From positions 1 to 26,871 of the forward strand of contig CAZJUJ010000041.1 in NCBI GenBank assembly GCA_964549135.1: a stretch of DNA of 26,871 nt, given 5' to 3'. Below are positions 1 through 7,842 of this stretch, piece after piece. Each line of letters starts with the position of its first letter. The first letter of the stretch is position 1. This DNA comes from RUG563 sp964549135 (lineage in GTDB: Bacteria > Bacillota > Clostridia > Christensenellales > Aristaeellaceae). The notes under the pieces are model-generated. The model worked only from the letters and a program-made list of their open reading frames with translations. It made no database searches and was not told where the DNA came from. Position numbers and translations under genes: made by a program.

Positions 1-1224
1 GACGACGTCGTTGAGATCCTTGCGGATCATGGGCTTATTGGTGGGAATCTGAACGACATCCAGATTATAGATGCCCTTGAATTCGCCCTCTTCGGTCTTG
101 GCGGTGCCCGTCATGCCGGAGAGCTTTTTATACATGCGGAAATAATTCTGGAAGGTGATGGTGGCCAGGGTTTTGCTTTCCCTCTCCACCTTCACATGCT
201 CCTTGGCCTCGATGGCCTGATGCAGACCATCGGAATAGCGGCGGCCCACCATCAGGCGGCCCGTGAATTCATCCACGATGACCACTTCGCCATTCTGCAC
301 CACATAATCCACATCCCGCTTCATCAGCGCATTGGCCTTCAGGGCCTGGATGAGATAATGATTCAGCTCGTTGTTTTCGGGATCGGAAAGATTCTCGATG
401 CCGAAGGCCTGCTCCGCCTTCCGGGCGCCCTCCTCGGTAAAGATGGCGGCCTTATCCTTTTCATCGACGGTATAATCCTCTTCCTTGCGCAGACGGCAGA
501 CGAAGCGATCGGCCTTTTCATACATATCGGTGGATTTTTCGCCCTGCCCGGAAATGATCAGCGGGGTGCGGGCCTCATCGATGAGGATGGAGTCCACCTC
601 GTCCACAATAGCAAAGGCATGGCCGCGCTGCACCATATCCTGCTCATACAGCACCATATTATCCCGCAGATAATCAAAGCCCATTTCGTTATTGGTGCCG
701 TAGGTGATATCGCAGGCATAGGCGGCCTTGCGCTGCTCATTATTCAGATCATGGATGATGACGCCCACGCTCAGACCCAGGAAGCGGTAGAGCTTGCCCA
801 TTTCCTCGCCCTGGAAGGCGGCCAGATAATCATTGACGGTGACGATATGCACGCCGTTTCCTGCGATGGCGTTGAGATAGGCGGGGAGCGTGGCGGTCAG
901 GGTTTTGCCCTCGCCGGTTTTCATTTCGGCGATGCGGCCCTGATGCAGCACGATGCCGCCGATCATCTGCACCCGGAAGGGGCGCATGCCCAGGGTGCGG
1001 CGGCTGCCCTCCCGCACCACGGCAAAGGCCTCGGGCAGCATATGATCCAGGGTTTCGCCCTTCTGATAGCGATCCCTGAATTCCGCTGTTTTGGCGCACA
1101 GCGCTTCATCGCTGAGCTTTTCCATCTCCGGCTCCAGCGCGTCGATCTGATCCGCAATTTTTAACAGGGGCTTCAGCTGGGCGTCGCTGCCCAGACCCAT
1201 GGCTTTTTTCAGAAATTCCAGCAT
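1..1224 (-). CDS. secA: Protein translocase subunit SecA (N-terminal 408 residues, truncated by window edge)
   Basis: SecA is the ATPase motor that drives unfolded preproteins through SecYEG at the membrane. The translation starts MLEFLKKAMGLGSD and carries the Walker A motif MKTGEGKT (residues about 101-108), the SecA-specific TVNDYLA and YGTNNEMGFDYLRDN segments, the Walker B region VDEVDSILIDEARTP (about 207-221), EFTGRLMVGRRYSDGLHQAIEAKE of the preprotein-binding region, and the LSGMTGTAKTEEGEF motif before the cut. About half of a normal 800-900 residue SecA is present; the C-terminal half lies beyond position 1. The ATG at 1224 has GAAGGAG 8 nt upstream. It has its own promoter (1288-1317) and is separated from the upstream DeoR-type gene by a terminator, so it is probably an independent unit. 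No frameshift is seen in the part present. Confidence 0.97.
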   Translation of the reverse strand, partial: MLEFLKKAMGLGSDAQLKPLLKIADQIDALEPEMEKLSDEALCAKTAEFRDRYQKGETLDHMLPEAFAVVREGSRRTLGMRPFRVQMIGGIVLHQGRIAEMKTGEGKTLTATLPAYLNAIAGNGVHIVTVNDYLAAFQGEEMGKLYRFLGLSVGVIIHDLNNEQRKAAYACDITYGTNNEMGFDYLRDNMVLYEQDMVQRGHAFAIVDEVDSILIDEARTPLIISGQGEKSTDMYEKADRFVCRLRKEEDYTVDEKDKAAIFTEEGARKAEQAFGIENLSDPENNELNHYLIQALKANALMKRDVDYVVQNGEVVIVDEFTGRLMVGRRYSDGLHQAIEAKEHVKVERESKTLATITFQNYFRMYKKLSGMTGTAKTEEGEFKGIYNLDVVQIPTNKPMIRKDLNDVV

Positions 1225-1287
1225 AGGCTTTCTCCTTCATCGGGATTGGCGCAATGGCGGAAAGGGAGGCACATTACACCATCCTCT

Positions 1288-1317
1288 ATTATAGCACGCA
1301 AGGCGGGATTATAGCAA
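1288..1317 (-). promoter_or_regulatory. secA promoter, with a second overlapping -10 box upstream
   Basis: On the minus strand TTGCTA (1317-1312) is followed 18 nt later by a perfect TATAAT (1293-1288), about 64 nt before the secA ATG. A second perfect TATAAT lies at 1313-1308, overlapping the -35 of the first, but it has no clear -35 of its own. Tandem start sites are possible. Confidence 0.6.
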
Positions 1318-1339
1318 GCGGGGAAGCGGAAAAAATGCG

Positions 1340-1383
1340 AAAATGAAAAGGGGAGGCCCCTTTGCCCCCGAGGGCGGCCTCCC
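1340..1383 (-). terminator. Rho-independent terminator after the DeoR-type gene
   Basis: Minus-strand stem GGGAGGCC (1383-1376) pairs with GGCCTCCC (1358-1351), with an inner GCCC/GGGC pairing. It is followed by CTTTTCATTTTCGCATTTTTT. It begins 15 nt after the regulator's stop codon, so it should end that transcript before the secA promoter. Confidence 0.75.
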
Positions 1384-1398
1384 TGAAAAAGGATATGC

Positions 1399-2178
1399 TT
1401 ACACAATTTCGATTTCCACCGGCAGCTTCCGCAGCCGGGAGAGCATTTCCTCCTCGATGCCGCGATCGGTCAGGATCAGATCGGCCTCCCTGAGATCGCA
1501 TATGCGGGCCAGGGCCACGCGGCCGAATTTGCTGTGATCGGCCACGATGATGCTGCGCATGCCCGAAAGCAGCATCAGGCGCTTAACCCCCACCTCGGCA
1601 AAATTGGCGTTGGTCACCCCGCCGGTCAGATCAATGCCGTCCACGCCGATAAAGGCGATATCCACATGGGTATCCCGGATGAAATTTTCGGGGACGGTGC
1701 CCACCAGCTCCTGCCGGCCCTGACGGCGCATGCCTCCGGTGACGATGAGGGTGCTGGAGGGATGGATGGGGGTCTGATAGGCGATGTAGAGATCGTTGGT
1801 GATGAGGGTAAGATTTTCATGGCGGGAGAGGGCCTGGGCGATAAAGAAGGTGGTGGTGCCCGAATCGATCATAACGGTATCGCCGTTATGCACCATGCGG
1901 GCGGCGGCCTCGGCAATGCGCTGCTTTTCCTCCGTCATCAGATCCATCTTTTCGGAATACATATGCTCATATGAGGTGCTGCGATCCATTTTGATGGCGC
2001 CGCCGTGGGTGCGGCGGATGGCCCCCTGCTTATCCAGATCATCCAGATCCCGGCGGACGGTGGCCTCGGACACATGAAAGCGCTGGGCCAATTCATGGAT
2101 TTGGGCGCTGGTATTGGCCTCGATGAATTCGATCATTTTTTTCTGCCGCTCGGCAGGAATATAGGAACCGCGCTCCAT
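1399..2178 (-). CDS. DeoR/GlpR-family transcriptional regulator
   Basis: This is a 259-residue cytoplasmic DNA-binding regulator. The N-terminus has a winged helix-turn-helix (QIHELAQRFHVSEATVRRDLDDL, then RTHGG), and the C-terminal DeoRC effector domain carries the typical MIDSGTTTFFIA, LITNDLYIA, IAFIGVDGID, GVTNANFAEVGVK and VADHSKFGR segments, which bind phosphorylated sugars in the family. The ATG at 2178 is chosen because GGAGGTG lies 10 nt upstream; an upstream in-frame start would only add 18 unsupported residues. It follows punA/deoB (238 bp downstream of punA on the same strand), so control of nucleoside or pentose catabolism is a reasonable inference. The effector cannot be read from the sequence. 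It has its own promoter and a possible autoregulatory palindrome in the leader. Confidence 0.92.
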   Translation of the reverse strand: MERGSYIPAERQKKMIEFIEANTSAQIHELAQRFHVSEATVRRDLDDLDKQGAIRRTHGGAIKMDRSTSYEHMYSEKMDLMTEEKQRIAEAAARMVHNGDTVMIDSGTTTFFIAQALSRHENLTLITNDLYIAYQTPIHPSSTLIVTGGMRRQGRQELVGTVPENFIRDTHVDIAFIGVDGIDLTGGVTNANFAEVGVKRLMLLSGMRSIIVADHSKFGRVALARICDLREADLILTDRGIEEEMLSRLRKLPVEIEIV

Positions 2179-2204
2179 GGCAGGAACACCTCCGTGCATG
2201 ATTC

Positions 2205-2218
2205 TGCAAAAAATTGCA
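2205..2218. promoter_or_regulatory. Possible operator palindrome in the leader of the DeoR-type gene
   Basis: TGCAA-AAAA-TTGCA is a perfect 5+5 inverted repeat lying between the -10 box and the ribosome site of the regulator gene, a position where a repressor could block transcription. Only one copy is seen locally and AT-rich palindromes arise by chance, so this is tentative. Confidence 0.3.
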
Positions 2219-2223
2219 AAAAC

Positions 2224-2252
2224 ATCATACAATATTTTTATTTGTTTGTAAA
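2224..2252 (-). promoter_or_regulatory. Promoter of the DeoR-type regulator
   Basis: On the minus strand TTTACA (2252-2247), a 17 nt A/T-rich spacer and TATGAT (2229-2224) form a good sigma-A promoter about 46 nt before the chosen ATG. Confidence 0.7.
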
Positions 2253-2295
2253 GTATTTTCGTTTTCAGGAAAAGCGGCGGGGCGGACAGGCAAGC

Positions 2296-2344
2296 AAAAG
2301 GCGGCAGAGGGACGGAGAAATATCCGCCTGCGCTGCCGCTTTTT
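2296..2344 (-). terminator. Possible terminator after punA
   Basis: A nested hairpin: CGGCAG / CTGCCG outside and CGGA / TCCG inside (CGGAGAAATATCCG, 2313-2326). It is flanked by AAAAG on one side and CTTTTT on the other, so it could terminate in either direction. It lies about 75-120 nt past the punA stop and just before the regulator promoter. The U-runs are short, so the call is moderate. Confidence 0.4.
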
Positions 2345-2416
2345 CATCCGCCGCCGGAAAGAGGGGGCGGGGCAAGGGCTGCCCCGACAGGCGCAAGCCC
2401 GTGGGAAAACATCCCA

Positions 2417-3235
2417 TTAATCCATTTTTTCAATGATCCGGGTGAGCAGGGCGGCAAAATCGCCCCGCACCCGGCGGCCCGTTTCCATGACCTCTTCATG
2501 GTTGATGGGCTGATCCAAAACGCCGGCGGCCATATTGGTAATGCAGCTGACGCCCAGCACCCGCAGGCCGGAATGCACCGCCACGATGGTTTCAGGCACG
2601 GTGGACATGCCCACCGCATCGGCCCCCAGGGTGCGCACCATGCGGATTTCCGCCGGGGTTTCATAGCAGGGGCCGCTCATCCAGCAGTAAACGCCCTGCT
2701 TGAGATCAATCTGCATTTCCTCGGCACAGGAAAGGGCCAGAGTGCGGAGGGATGGATCAAAGGCATTGCTCATATCGGGGAAGCGGGGGCCAAAGGCATC
2801 CAGATTGGGGCCGACCAGGGGATTTTTGCCGGAGAGATTGATGAAATCGGTAATCAGCATCAGGCAGCCGGCGGAGAAGGAGAGATTGACGCCGCCCGCC
2901 GCATTGGTGACGATGAGATTCTTGACCCCCAGGCGGGCCATGACCCGGACAGGCAGGGTGACATCCTCCATGGGATGGCCCTCATAGCTATGGAAGCGGC
3001 CGCTCATCATCATGACGCGGCGGCCCATGAGTTCGCCGCAGATGAGCTTGCCCGCATGGCCCTTGACGGTGGTATGCGGGAAGCCGGGGATATCGGCATA
3101 GGCGATTTCTCGGGCGTTTTTCAGCTCGTTTCCGAAATCTCCCAGCCCGCTGCCCAGAATGACGGCGATTTCCGCCGTGCCGATGGCCTGCTCAATGGCC
3201 TGGGCGGCCTGATCAATACGCTGCATGTAATCCAT
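2417..3235 (-). CDS. punA: Purine-nucleoside phosphorylase (trimeric class)
   Basis: It catalyses purine (deoxy)ribonucleoside + phosphate to free base + (deoxy)ribose-1-phosphate in the cytoplasm. The 272-residue protein has the phosphate-binding GSGLG (about 28-32), the GHAGKLICGEL and SGRFHSYEGHPM segments, NAAGGVN, the base-binding GPCYETPAEIR and DAVGMSTVPE segments, and SCITNMAAG near the C-terminus, all typical of the PunA/human-type trimeric family. The start is placed at the third codon of the longest frame because GGAGG then lies 7 nt upstream; the earlier ATG at 3241 would directly abut that site. The start is 2 bp after the deoB stop, so the two are translationally coupled and their products act in sequence. 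The usual Asn or Ser of GP(N/S)(Y/F)ET is Cys here. Confidence 0.95.
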   Translation of the reverse strand: MDYMQRIDQAAQAIEQAIGTAEIAVILGSGLGDFGNELKNAREIAYADIPGFPHTTVKGHAGKLICGELMGRRVMMMSGRFHSYEGHPMEDVTLPVRVMARLGVKNLIVTNAAGGVNLSFSAGCLMLITDFINLSGKNPLVGPNLDAFGPRFPDMSNAFDPSLRTLALSCAEEMQIDLKQGVYCWMSGPCYETPAEIRMVRTLGADAVGMSTVPETIVAVHSGLRVLGVSCITNMAAGVLDQPINHEEVMETGRRVRGDFAALLTRIIEKMD

Positions 3236-3237
3236 AA

Positions 3238-4404
3238 TCATTCCTCCATCAGATGCAGATAGGATGCGGCGCCGAAGCGCTCAGAAAGCCCGAAATAATG
3301 GCAGATTGTGGCGGCGGTATCGGCAAAGGTTTCCCGGCAGCCCAGGGGATGCAGCCCCTGCATGCCCTTTTTCCAGCAGAGGATGGGCACATATTCCCGG
3401 GTATGATCGGTGCCGGTATGGGTGGGATCGCAGCCATGATCGGCGGTGATGATGAGCAGATCCTCTTCCTCCGTCAGCGCCTGGATTTCGGGCAGCCGGG
3501 CATCAAAATATTCCAGCGCCTGGCCATAGCCCTTTACATCCCGGCGGTGGCCATAGGACGAATCAAAATCCACCAGATTGACAAAAAGCAGGCCCTCAAA
3601 GGGCTTTTTCATATAATCCAGGGCGGCATCGATGCAGGCGGGATTCCCGGCGGCATGATTGCTGCCCGTCAGGCCGCGCAGGGCGAAAATATCCTCAATC
3701 TTGCCTACGCCCAGCACGGCCTTTCCCTTTTCCTTAAGCAGATCCAGCATGGTGGGGGCGATGGGGGGCAGGGAAAAATCCCGGCGGCTGCCGGTGCGGG
3801 TAAAGCGGCCCTTGCCGGGGCCCACAAAGGGACGGGCAATTACCCGGCCCACCGCATGCTCGCCCGTCAGCTGAGCGCGGGCAATCCGGCAGATTTCATA
3901 GAGGCGGCTGACGGGGATGATTTCCTCATGGGCGGCAATCTGAAAGACGCTGTCCCCGGAGGTATAGACGATGGGATAGCCCGTGCGCATATGCTCTTCG
4001 CCCAGCTCATCCAGAATGGCGGTGCCGGAGGCGGGCTTATTGCCCAGGGTTTTCGTGCCGATGGCCGCTTCAAAGGCATCCATTACCTCGGGGGGAAAGC
4101 CGTTTGGATAGGTGGGGAAGGGGCGGGACAGGCAGACGCCCGCCATTTCCCAATGGCCGGTGGTGGTATCCTTGCCCATGGATTTTTCGGCTGCGCGGCC
4201 ATAGGCACCTGCTGCGTTTTCATCTGCCGGGAGGGAAAGACCGGGCAGATGCCCAAGGCCCAGGGCGCGCATATGGGGCAGATGCAGCGGCATTTTTTCC
4301 GCAATATGGCCCACGGTATTGGCCCCGGCATCGCCGAAATCAGGCGCATCGGGCAGAGCGCCCACGCCTACGCTGTCCAGAACGATCAGGATGACTCTTT
4401 TCAT
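3238..4404 (-). CDS. deoB: Phosphopentomutase
   Basis: It interconverts (deoxy)ribose-1-phosphate and (deoxy)ribose-5-phosphate, taking the product of PunA into central metabolism. The 388-residue length is normal for the family. Visible hallmarks are the N-terminal LDSVGVGALPDAPDFGD with metal-ligand Asp, NTVGHIAE, the KDTTTGHWEMAG segment (about 78-89) holding the phosphorylated Thr, and the C-terminal metal site ITADHGCDPTHTGTDHTREYVP. The start MKRVILIVLD at 4404 has AAGGA upstream; the longer frame adds 21 residues unlike the family. It lies 81 bp after scpB with a hairpin between them, and is coupled to punA downstream. Confidence 0.96.
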   Translation of the reverse strand: MKRVILIVLDSVGVGALPDAPDFGDAGANTVGHIAEKMPLHLPHMRALGLGHLPGLSLPADENAAGAYGRAAEKSMGKDTTTGHWEMAGVCLSRPFPTYPNGFPPEVMDAFEAAIGTKTLGNKPASGTAILDELGEEHMRTGYPIVYTSGDSVFQIAAHEEIIPVSRLYEICRIARAQLTGEHAVGRVIARPFVGPGKGRFTRTGSRRDFSLPPIAPTMLDLLKEKGKAVLGVGKIEDIFALRGLTGSNHAAGNPACIDAALDYMKKPFEGLLFVNLVDFDSSYGHRRDVKGYGQALEYFDARLPEIQALTEEEDLLIITADHGCDPTHTGTDHTREYVPILCWKKGMQGLHPLGCRETFADTAATICHYFGLSERFGAASYLHLMEE

Positions 4405-4434
4405 GCTGCTTCCTTGCGCCGGTGCGGCTGCCGG

Positions 4435-4470
4435 AAAAAGCGCGGAATGCGGCCGCAGATTTCGCATTCC
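4435..4470 (-). terminator. Hairpin between scpB and deoB, possible partial terminator
   Basis: On the minus strand GGAATGCG (4470-4463) pairs with CGCATTCC (4451-4444) around an 11 nt loop, then GCG and C followed by TTTTT. The U-run is short and offset by 4 nt. No deoB promoter is obvious in the 81 bp gap, so this may be an attenuator rather than a full stop. Confidence 0.4.
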
Positions 4471-4485
4471 TGCAGGGGAAAGGCA

Positions 4486-5028
4486 TCAGGGAACCAGGGG
4501 CTCCTCCTCGGCCTGGGCCGTTTCCGGGGGCTTGGGCAATTCGGAAAGGCTGGATAGGCCAAAGTGAGAAAGGAAGGTATCGGTGGTGCCGTAAAGGATG
4601 GGGCGGCCCAGGGCTTCCTTGCGCCCCACCTCCTCAATCAGCCCCTTATTGACCAGGGACTGCACCGAATAATCACATTTGACCCCGCGCACGGCCTCGA
4701 TTTCCAGCTTGGTTACCGGCTGGCGATAGGCCACCACTGCCAGGGTTTCCATGGCGGATTGGGACAGGGATTGCTTCTGGATGGGCTGCAGCAGCCGCTC
4801 CACATAGGGGGCGTATTCGGCGCGGGTGGAAAGCTGCAGATGATTGCCGAAGCGCTTGAGGCAGATGCCCCGGCGATGAAAGGAATAATCGCTGTCCAGG
4901 GCGGCAATGGCCTGCTCGGTTTCGATGGCGGTAACCTCCAGCGCCCGCTGAAGCTCCTGCACATTCACCGGCTCCCCGGCGACAAATAATATGGCCTCGA
5001 TCACATGGGATAATTCATGCGTATCCAT
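4486..5028 (-). CDS. scpB: Segregation and condensation protein B
   Basis: ScpB is the kite subunit of the bacterial SMC-ScpAB condensin that organises and segregates the chromosome. The 180-residue protein has two winged-helix domains: an N-terminal one (SHVIEAILFVAGEPVNVQELQRAL) and a second with the conserved ALAVVAYRQPVTKLEIEAVRGV-like segment (here ETLAVVAYRQPVTKLEIEAVRG, about 93-114), then GLIEEVGRKEALGRPILYGTTDTFLSHFGL. It ends in an acidic, proline-rich tail. The ATG at 5028 overlaps scpA by 14 bp; a TTG one codon earlier (5031) is an equally possible start for the same GGAG site. The overlap implies coupled translation with scpA. Confidence 0.96.
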   Translation of the reverse strand: MDTHELSHVIEAILFVAGEPVNVQELQRALEVTAIETEQAIAALDSDYSFHRRGICLKRFGNHLQLSTRAEYAPYVERLLQPIQKQSLSQSAMETLAVVAYRQPVTKLEIEAVRGVKCDYSVQSLVNKGLIEEVGRKEALGRPILYGTTDTFLSHFGLSSLSELPKPPETAQAEEEPLVP

Positions 5029-5773
5029 CAATGGTTATTTCTCCTTCTGTAGGGGCTGCGGCCTCCCGGGGCTCCAGCAGCATATCCCCGAAAATGCCAT
5101 CCTGGGATACCCCGGCCCGGCCCAGGCGCAATAGCTCCAAAAGGGCCAGGAAGAGGGTGACCACCTCATCCCGGGTGGGCGAATCGGAAAATAATTCTTC
5201 AAAATGCACCGGGCCCTTCTTCAGCCGCCGGAGGATATGGGCGGTGCAGCGGGGCACGGTATATTCATCCCGCACGATGCGCCGGGCGGTCTGGATGGGC
5301 TCCTCCTCCTCGGGCTTGATCCGGGCCATCACCCGGGCAAAGGCCGCCAGCAGCCCATCCATGGTAAGGCCGGTCAATTCCAGCGTGGGGGGCGGCAGGG
5401 GATATTCCTCTGGCAGCTTCTGATACATCAGCGCCGCTGCCTTTTCAAAGCCCTGCATATCCTGGGCGATCTGCTTAAAGCGCTGGTATTCCTCGAGCTG
5501 GCGGATCAGGGCCTGCTCGGGATCCTCCCCCGCTTCCTCCTGGGGCCTGGGCAGCAGGGCGCGGCTCTTGATCTCCAGCAGCGTTGCCGCCATGGTAATA
5601 AAGGCGCTGGCGTCATCCATATCCAGATCGGGGGCATTCTGCACCGATTGGATATACTGATCGGTGACCTCGGATACAAAAATATCCCGGATATTGATTT
5701 TTGCCTTGCCGATGAGGAAAATGAGCATATCCAGCGGCCCGTCAAACTGGCTCAAATGCAATGTCAGCGCCAT
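5015..5773 (-). CDS. scpA: Segregation and condensation protein A
   Basis: ScpA is the kleisin that bridges the SMC heads. The 252-residue protein begins MALTLHLSQFDGPLDMLIFLIGKAKINIRDIFVSEVTDQYI, the N-terminal helical SMC-neck binding region, followed by AAFITMAATLLEIKSRALLP (family: A.EFLVMAATLLEIKSRMLLP) and an acidic middle. It ends in a winged helix (VHFEELFSDSPTRDEVVTLFLALLELLRLG). The start at 5773 matches family N-termini; the longer frame adds 34 residues that overlap the upstream protease gene. It begins 4 bp after the M50 protease stop, so the three genes form one transcript. Its ribosome site is weak (TAAGG close to the ATG), so coupling to the upstream gene is likely. Confidence 0.96.
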   Translation of the reverse strand: MALTLHLSQFDGPLDMLIFLIGKAKINIRDIFVSEVTDQYIQSVQNAPDLDMDDASAFITMAATLLEIKSRALLPRPQEEAGEDPEQALIRQLEEYQRFKQIAQDMQGFEKAAALMYQKLPEEYPLPPPTLELTGLTMDGLLAAFARVMARIKPEEEEPIQTARRIVRDEYTVPRCTAHILRRLKKGPVHFEELFSDSPTRDEVVTLFLALLELLRLGRAGVSQDGIFGDMLLEPREAAAPTEGEITIDGYA

Positions 5774-5777
5774 AGCC

Positions 5778-6617
5778 TTACCCCAATCCAAAGATCCACA
5801 GGATGGCGGAAAGCACGCCGTCCTGGACGAAATAGAGCGCCTTGCCCAGAATATTGGAAACGATATCCGTGGCAAAGCAGATTACCAGCAGCGCAATCAT
5901 GAGGATATTCATGACCCGCTGGGGAATATGCAGCCGCCCGCGGATGAAAACATCATTGACGATATGATAGCCATCCAGCGGCGGCACGGGCAGAAGATTA
6001 AAGAGCGCAAGGCTCAGATTGATCATGGAAAAATGCATGAAGAAGCGCTGCAGATACATGAGCCACGGCGTTTGGAGATAGGTGAGGGCATCCTCCACAT
6101 AGACGCTGCCCGCCGCCGCGGTTTCCAGGGCAATATAGCCCTCGCCGCTGTAGGTGAAATAGAAATTGATTCCCTGGAAGCTGAGAAAATCCCGATGATT
6201 GATCAGGGGAAATAATTCGCCAAGCTGCCATAATTCGCCCTTCCAGAGAAAGCAATGAATGAGCGTCATGATCAGCATGGAAAGCACAAACAGACAGAAA
6301 TTCATGATCACCCCGGCGATGGAGACCAATAGATGATCCCGGCGGAAATGCTTGAAATTCCGGGGATTGACGGGCACCGCCCGGGCCCAGCCAAAGCCAA
6401 AGAGAAACATAAAGAGCATGCCCATGGGATCCAGATGCTTCAGCGGATTAAAGGAAAGCCGCCCCATCATCTGCGCCGTGGGATCGCCGCATTTCAGCGC
6501 TGTATAGCCATGGGCCAGCTCATGCAGCGTCAGCGCAATCAGCACCGCCGGCAGCTGATATAATATGGAAATCAGCGCGCCCATGGGATCACTTTGCAAC
6601 TGCGATAAAATACCCAA
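5778..6617 (-). CDS. Site-2 protease family (peptidase M50) membrane metalloprotease
   Basis: This is a 279-residue polytopic membrane protein of the M50B intramembrane protease type that is often found before scpAB in Firmicutes. The zinc motif HELAH is at residues 32-36 inside a hydrophobic segment, followed by GY.ALKCGDPTAQMMGRLSFNPLKHLDP and GWARAVPVNPRNF. The third ligand motif LLPVPPLDGYH is at about 208-218, with Asp215. There are roughly five or six hydrophobic segments. The start is TTG at 6617, preceded 10 nt upstream by the strong GGGGGAGGG; the first internal ATG (codon 12) has no ribosome site. The substrate is unknown. It heads the protease-scpA-scpB operon from a consensus-like promoter. 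Confidence 0.9.
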   Translation of the reverse strand: MGILSQLQSDPMGALISILYQLPAVLIALTLHELAHGYTALKCGDPTAQMMGRLSFNPLKHLDPMGMLFMFLFGFGWARAVPVNPRNFKHFRRDHLLVSIAGVIMNFCLFVLSMLIMTLIHCFLWKGELWQLGELFPLINHRDFLSFQGINFYFTYSGEGYIALETAAAGSVYVEDALTYLQTPWLMYLQRFFMHFSMINLSLALFNLLPVPPLDGYHIVNDVFIRGRLHIPQRVMNILMIALLVICFATDIVSNILGKALYFVQDGVLSAILWIFGLG

Positions 6618-6655
6618 AGCCTCTTAGCCCTCCCCCTGTAAATGAATCCAGCATC

Positions 6656-6684
6656 ATTATACCGCAATCCGGCAGAAAAGACAA
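6656..6684 (-). promoter_or_regulatory. Promoter of the M50-scpA-scpB operon
   Basis: On the minus strand TTGTCT (6684-6679), a 17 nt spacer and a perfect TATAAT (6661-6656) lie about 39 nt before the TTG start codon. Confidence 0.8.
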
Positions 6685-6740
6685 GGCGCGATTGTTCAGG
6701 GAGGAACGGGGGGAGAAACGGGGAAAGAAACGATTTTTTT

Positions 6741-7110
6741 GCGGGAGGAGGCTTTTGCGTCAAAAGCCTCCTCCCGCACCCTCCCGAAAACCCAGGAAAC
6801 GAGGAATACTATGCGGGGGAACCACTTTTGAGTCAAAAGTGGTTCCCCCGCGCCCCTTCCGAAAACCGGCTCTGGATGATTCATGAATGTATCTTGCCAA
6901 ATTGAATGCCAGATCAGCAAAAACGAATAGCAATCAGAAAAACAGCAGCAATGTCTTCACGTTTGGTGAGAGCATTGCTGTTTTCTTCCTTACAACGATT
7001 TCTCTTTTGCTTCACTGGCATCCAATCTGGTTTTCTCTTTTTTGTTTCATCCAGAGCCGGTTTTCGGGAGGGTGCGGGAGGGTGCTTTTGACGCAAAAGC
7101 ATCCTCCCGC
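6741..7110. repeat. Composite palindromic repeat R1 (two-sided, with an extra nested palindrome)
   Basis: This fills most of the 520 bp between livF1 and the M50 operon. From left to right: palindrome D1 (6741-6777, perfect 17+3+17); a fragment matching the start of the C module (about 6778-6795); palindrome D2 (6813-6851, perfect 18+3+18 with a different stem); an inverted C module with CCGAAAACCGGCTCTGG (6859-6875); the arm TGCCAAATTGAATGCCAG (6895-6912); the core hairpin CAGCAATG...CATTGCTG (6946-6980); a decayed right arm CTGGCATCCAATCTGG (7015-7030); a forward C module; and palindrome D3 (7074-7110). The span D2 to D3 is symmetric about the core hairpin, within about 2 nt. D3 starts 28 nt past the livF1 stop. 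There is no transposase, and I see no credible gene inside. Confidence 0.85.
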
Positions 7111-7137
7111 AATATATTTTTTCGTATCTCCCCAGCG

Positions 7138-7842
7138 TCAGCTGCCCAGGTAAGCCTTGCGCACGTCGTCATTGCGCATCAGATCGGCGGCGGCGCCATC
7201 CATCACGATTTTTCCGGTTTCCAGCACATAGGCGCGGTGGGCGATCGAGAGAGCCATATTGGCGTTCTGCTCCACCAGCAGGATGGTGGTGCCGCTCTGA
7301 TTGACATTCTTAATGATAGAAAAAATCTCCTGCACCAGAATGGGGGAGAGGCCCATAGAGGGCTCATCCAGCATCAGCAGCTTGGGATGGCTCATCAGCG
7401 CCCGGCCCACGGCCAGCATCTGCTGCTCGCCGCCGGAGAGCGTGCCCGCCAATTGCCGGGTGCGCTCCTTAAGCCGGGGGAAATGGGAAAAGACCATCTC
7501 CAGATCATCCTTCATTTCCGCTGCATTCCGGCGGGTATATGCGCCCATCTCCAGATTTTCCAGCACGGACATCTGGGCGAACACCCGTCTTCCCTCCGGC
7601 ACCTGGGCCAGGCCCATGCCCACCAGCTTATGGGCGGGGACGGAGGCAAGATTCTTTCCCTTAAAGGTGATGACGCCGCTTTTCTGCCGGAGCATGCCGG
7701 AGATGGTATGCAGGGTTGTGGTTTTTCCTGCGCCGTTGGCCCCGATCAGGGTGACGATTTCCCCCTGATTGACCTGGAAGGAAATATCATGCAGCGCATG
7801 AATCGCGCCGTAAAAGACATTGAGCTTATCAACCTTCAGCAT
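7138..7842 (-). CDS. livF: Branched-chain amino acid ABC transporter ATPase LivF (operon 1)
   Basis: This is a 234-residue cytoplasmic ATP-binding subunit that pairs with a LivG-type ATPase to power branched-chain amino acid import. It has Walker A GANGAGKTT (about 35-43), the LivF-typical VPEGRRVFAQMSVLENL, the signature LSGGEQQMLAVGRAL, Walker B LLMLDEPSMGL and the LLVEQNAN H-loop variant characteristic of LivF. The start at 7842 has AAGGAGG 9 nt upstream and overlaps the end of the LivM-LivG fusion gene by 14 bp. It is the last gene of operon 1 and is followed 28 nt later by palindrome D3. Confidence 0.96.
   Translation of the reverse strand: MLKVDKLNVFYGAIHALHDISFQVNQGEIVTLIGANGAGKTTTLHTISGMLRQKSGVITFKGKNLASVPAHKLVGMGLAQVPEGRRVFAQMSVLENLEMGAYTRRNAAEMKDDLEMVFSHFPRLKERTRQLAGTLSGGEQQMLAVGRALMSHPKLLMLDEPSMGLSPILVQEIFSIIKNVNQSGTTILLVEQNANMALSIAHRAYVLETGKIVMDGAAADLMRNDDVRKAYLGS

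Noticed and set aside
1209..1406. Small open frame between secA and the DeoR-type gene
   Set aside because: It overlaps a clear terminator and promoter and has no ribosome site.
6741..7110. CRISPR array
   Set aside because: The repeats are palindromes at scattered sites, not regular short repeats with unique spacers, and there are no cas genes.
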